Assembly: GCA_002441865.1 (NCBI GenBank)
Contig: DJNY01000205.1
Location: 1 to 6,431, forward strand
DNA: 6,431 nt
Direction: 5' to 3'
Source: Lachnospiraceae bacterium UBA6452
GTDB lineage: Bacteria > Bacillota > Clostridia > Lachnospirales > Lachnospiraceae
Shown one piece after another: positions 5,825-6,431 of the stretch. Below the pieces are notes generated by a model that worked only from the letters and a program-made list of their open reading frames with translations, was not told where the DNA came from and ran no database searches. Numbering within the stretch: the stretch's first letter is position 1; each line of letters begins with the position of its first letter. The translations under genes and the position numbers were made by a program.

Positions 5825-6083
5825 ATGAGTGAGACACAAATCATCAAATTGGTTTTTGGCATTTTTATCCGTGGGTTCCGCCGTTTTGTTGCTGATTGCC
5901 TTCAGGCTGTATTACAAATATCTGATACAGGAAAAGAAGTGTAGCGCCAAAACGGTCGTGCGGTATATGTTGGCTACTCGAGGAGGAGAGAATTCCGCCG
6001 TATGTCTGCCGGTCGTAGACTACGCCGTAAACGGAAAATCATATAAAGTAGTTGGCTCGGAGTATAGAGGCTATAAATTGTGA
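5825..6083 (+). pseudogene. Small membrane protein, frameshifted
   Basis: AGAGGGG (5810-5816) is eight bases before ATG 5825, which opens MSETQIIKLVFGIFI. The frame then loses its sense and ends at a TAG near 5942. The coherent continuation, LSVGSAVLLLIAFRLYYKYLIQEKKCSAKT, lies in the next frame. Removing one T from the T5 run at 5862-5866 joins the two as FGILSVGSAV, one hydrophobic segment followed by a basic stretch. The protein would have one N-terminal membrane span (about residues 8-30), then a soluble part with LPVVDYAVNGKSYKVVGSEYRGYK ending at TGA 6081-6083. That soluble part is reminiscent of DUF3592-type small membrane proteins, which I cannot confirm. A GTG at 5829 opens the downstream frame but sits 12 bases from the ribosome site and encodes an unconvincing N-terminus. 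Homology appears to continue in another frame after 6083, so at least two frame changes are present. Confidence 0.6.
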
Positions 6084-6267
6084 CGAAAACACACCGTGGA
6101 GTGAGAATAATTACAGCTGCTACGAGAAAAATCAGGTTTTATACATCAACCAGTCCATGAACTCAGTGATTGGCATTTCCGCTGGTCTGTGTGGCGGCTC
6201 GGCTGCCGGCGCTCTGAAAGGGAAGAAGAAAACAAGCGATGAAGAAAAGAAAAACGACGACAAATAA
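6052..6267 (+). pseudogene. Continuation of the small membrane protein joined to a glycine-rich tail
   Basis: This frame opens at TTG 6052 without a ribosome binding site, overlapping the end of the previous fragment. From about 6085 it reads TPWSENNYSCYEKNQVLYINQSMNS, which fits as the next part of the small membrane protein after a small indel near 6070-6090. It then reads VIGISAGLCGGSAAGALKGKKK, a glycine/alanine-spaced hydrophobic segment like those of small glycine-zipper proteins, and a charged KKTSDEEKKNDDK end at TAA 6265-6267. The tail may be the remains of a separate small gene starting at ATG 6157, fused by a deletion, or the natural C-terminus. ATG 6157 has no purine-rich site before it, which favours fusion or continuation. 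Its function is unknown. Confidence 0.45.
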
Positions 6268-6431
6268 CAGAGAATTTTCAAAATATCTTGTGTCGATCCT
6301 GCTGTTTCTGCTGTTTGAAGTGGTGGCAGTCACGCTGTGGCTTACAAAGGACAACCTGTTTTATCTGCTGAATTTCAGTTACATAGGCTGCTGCCTCACA
6401 TTGGGGACGGCACTCTTTACTGCCGGGAAAC
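6239..6431 (+). CDS. Start of a polytopic membrane protein, probably 4Fe-4S ferredoxin-type; 3' partial
   Basis: ATG 6239 opens 64 codons that run off the window. The protein starts MKKRKTTTNNREFSKY, a basic cytoplasmic N-terminus, then has a membrane span (about residues 16-36) and a second one (about 42-62), ending in FTAGK. The pattern VVAVTLWLTKDNLFYLLNFSYIGCC recalls the N-terminus of clostridial membrane-bound 4Fe-4S proteins of the NapH/CcoG type, which carry cysteine clusters further on. Those clusters would lie outside the window, so the name is from recall and provisional. The start overlaps the previous frame by 29 bases, and AAGGGAAGAAG (about 6219-6229) is its only purine-rich site, so translation may be coupled to the upstream gene. 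Unlike the genes before it, it shows no damage in the part that is visible. Confidence 0.5.
   Translation, partial: MKKRKTTTNNREFSKYLVSILLFLLFEVVAVTLWLTKDNLFYLLNFSYIGCCLTLGTALFTAGK

Overview
The window looks like an accessory stretch of a Firmicutes (Clostridia, probably Lachnospiraceae-like gut) chromosome. The reasons are its moderate GC with AT-rich spacers, strong AGGAGG-type ribosome binding sites, a Gram-positive wall-anchored surface protein with PxTG-type sorting motifs, and small proteins that resemble those of gut Clostridia. The genus is an inference. No tRNA, rRNA, CRISPR array or intact IS element is visible.

Layout. (1) Bases 1-1255 hold the degraded remains of a group II intron: a stub of intron RNA, then a reverse transcriptase/maturase gene broken by an internal deletion with frame change near 489-497 and by a small frameshift near its 3' end. 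No domain V is recognisable. (2) Bases 1313-2926, minus strand, encode an intact 537-residue regulator with two N-terminal helix-turn-helix segments and a large C-terminal part of unknown function. (3) Bases 2927-3123 form a divergent control region with two TCCTNAGGA palindromes and a 24-bp near-perfect palindrome overlapping candidate promoters. (4) Bases 3124-5071 encode a secreted, wall-anchored surface protein that is now split by an in-frame TAA (4498-4500) and by a rearrangement or frameshift near 4700. (5) Bases 5210-5407 hold a small DUF4177-like gene whose expected ATG reads ATA, followed by a terminator. (6) Bases 5408-5824 are non-coding, with a candidate promoter and local hairpins. 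(7) Bases 5825-6267 hold a frameshifted small membrane protein gene that runs into a glycine-rich tail. (8) The start of a polytopic membrane protein, probably a 4Fe-4S ferredoxin-type membrane protein, overlaps that tail and runs off the window.

How the parts work together. The clearest functional unit is the divergent pair: the double-HTH regulator probably binds the palindromes between the two genes and controls itself and the surface protein. The surface protein is broken while the regulator is intact. The region 4498-6090 carries disabling changes in three consecutive genes and the intron carries more, so the window is either genuine decay of an accessory locus or, less likely, a stretch with assembly or indel errors. 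The intact 1.6-kb regulator argues against a uniformly error-rich sequence.
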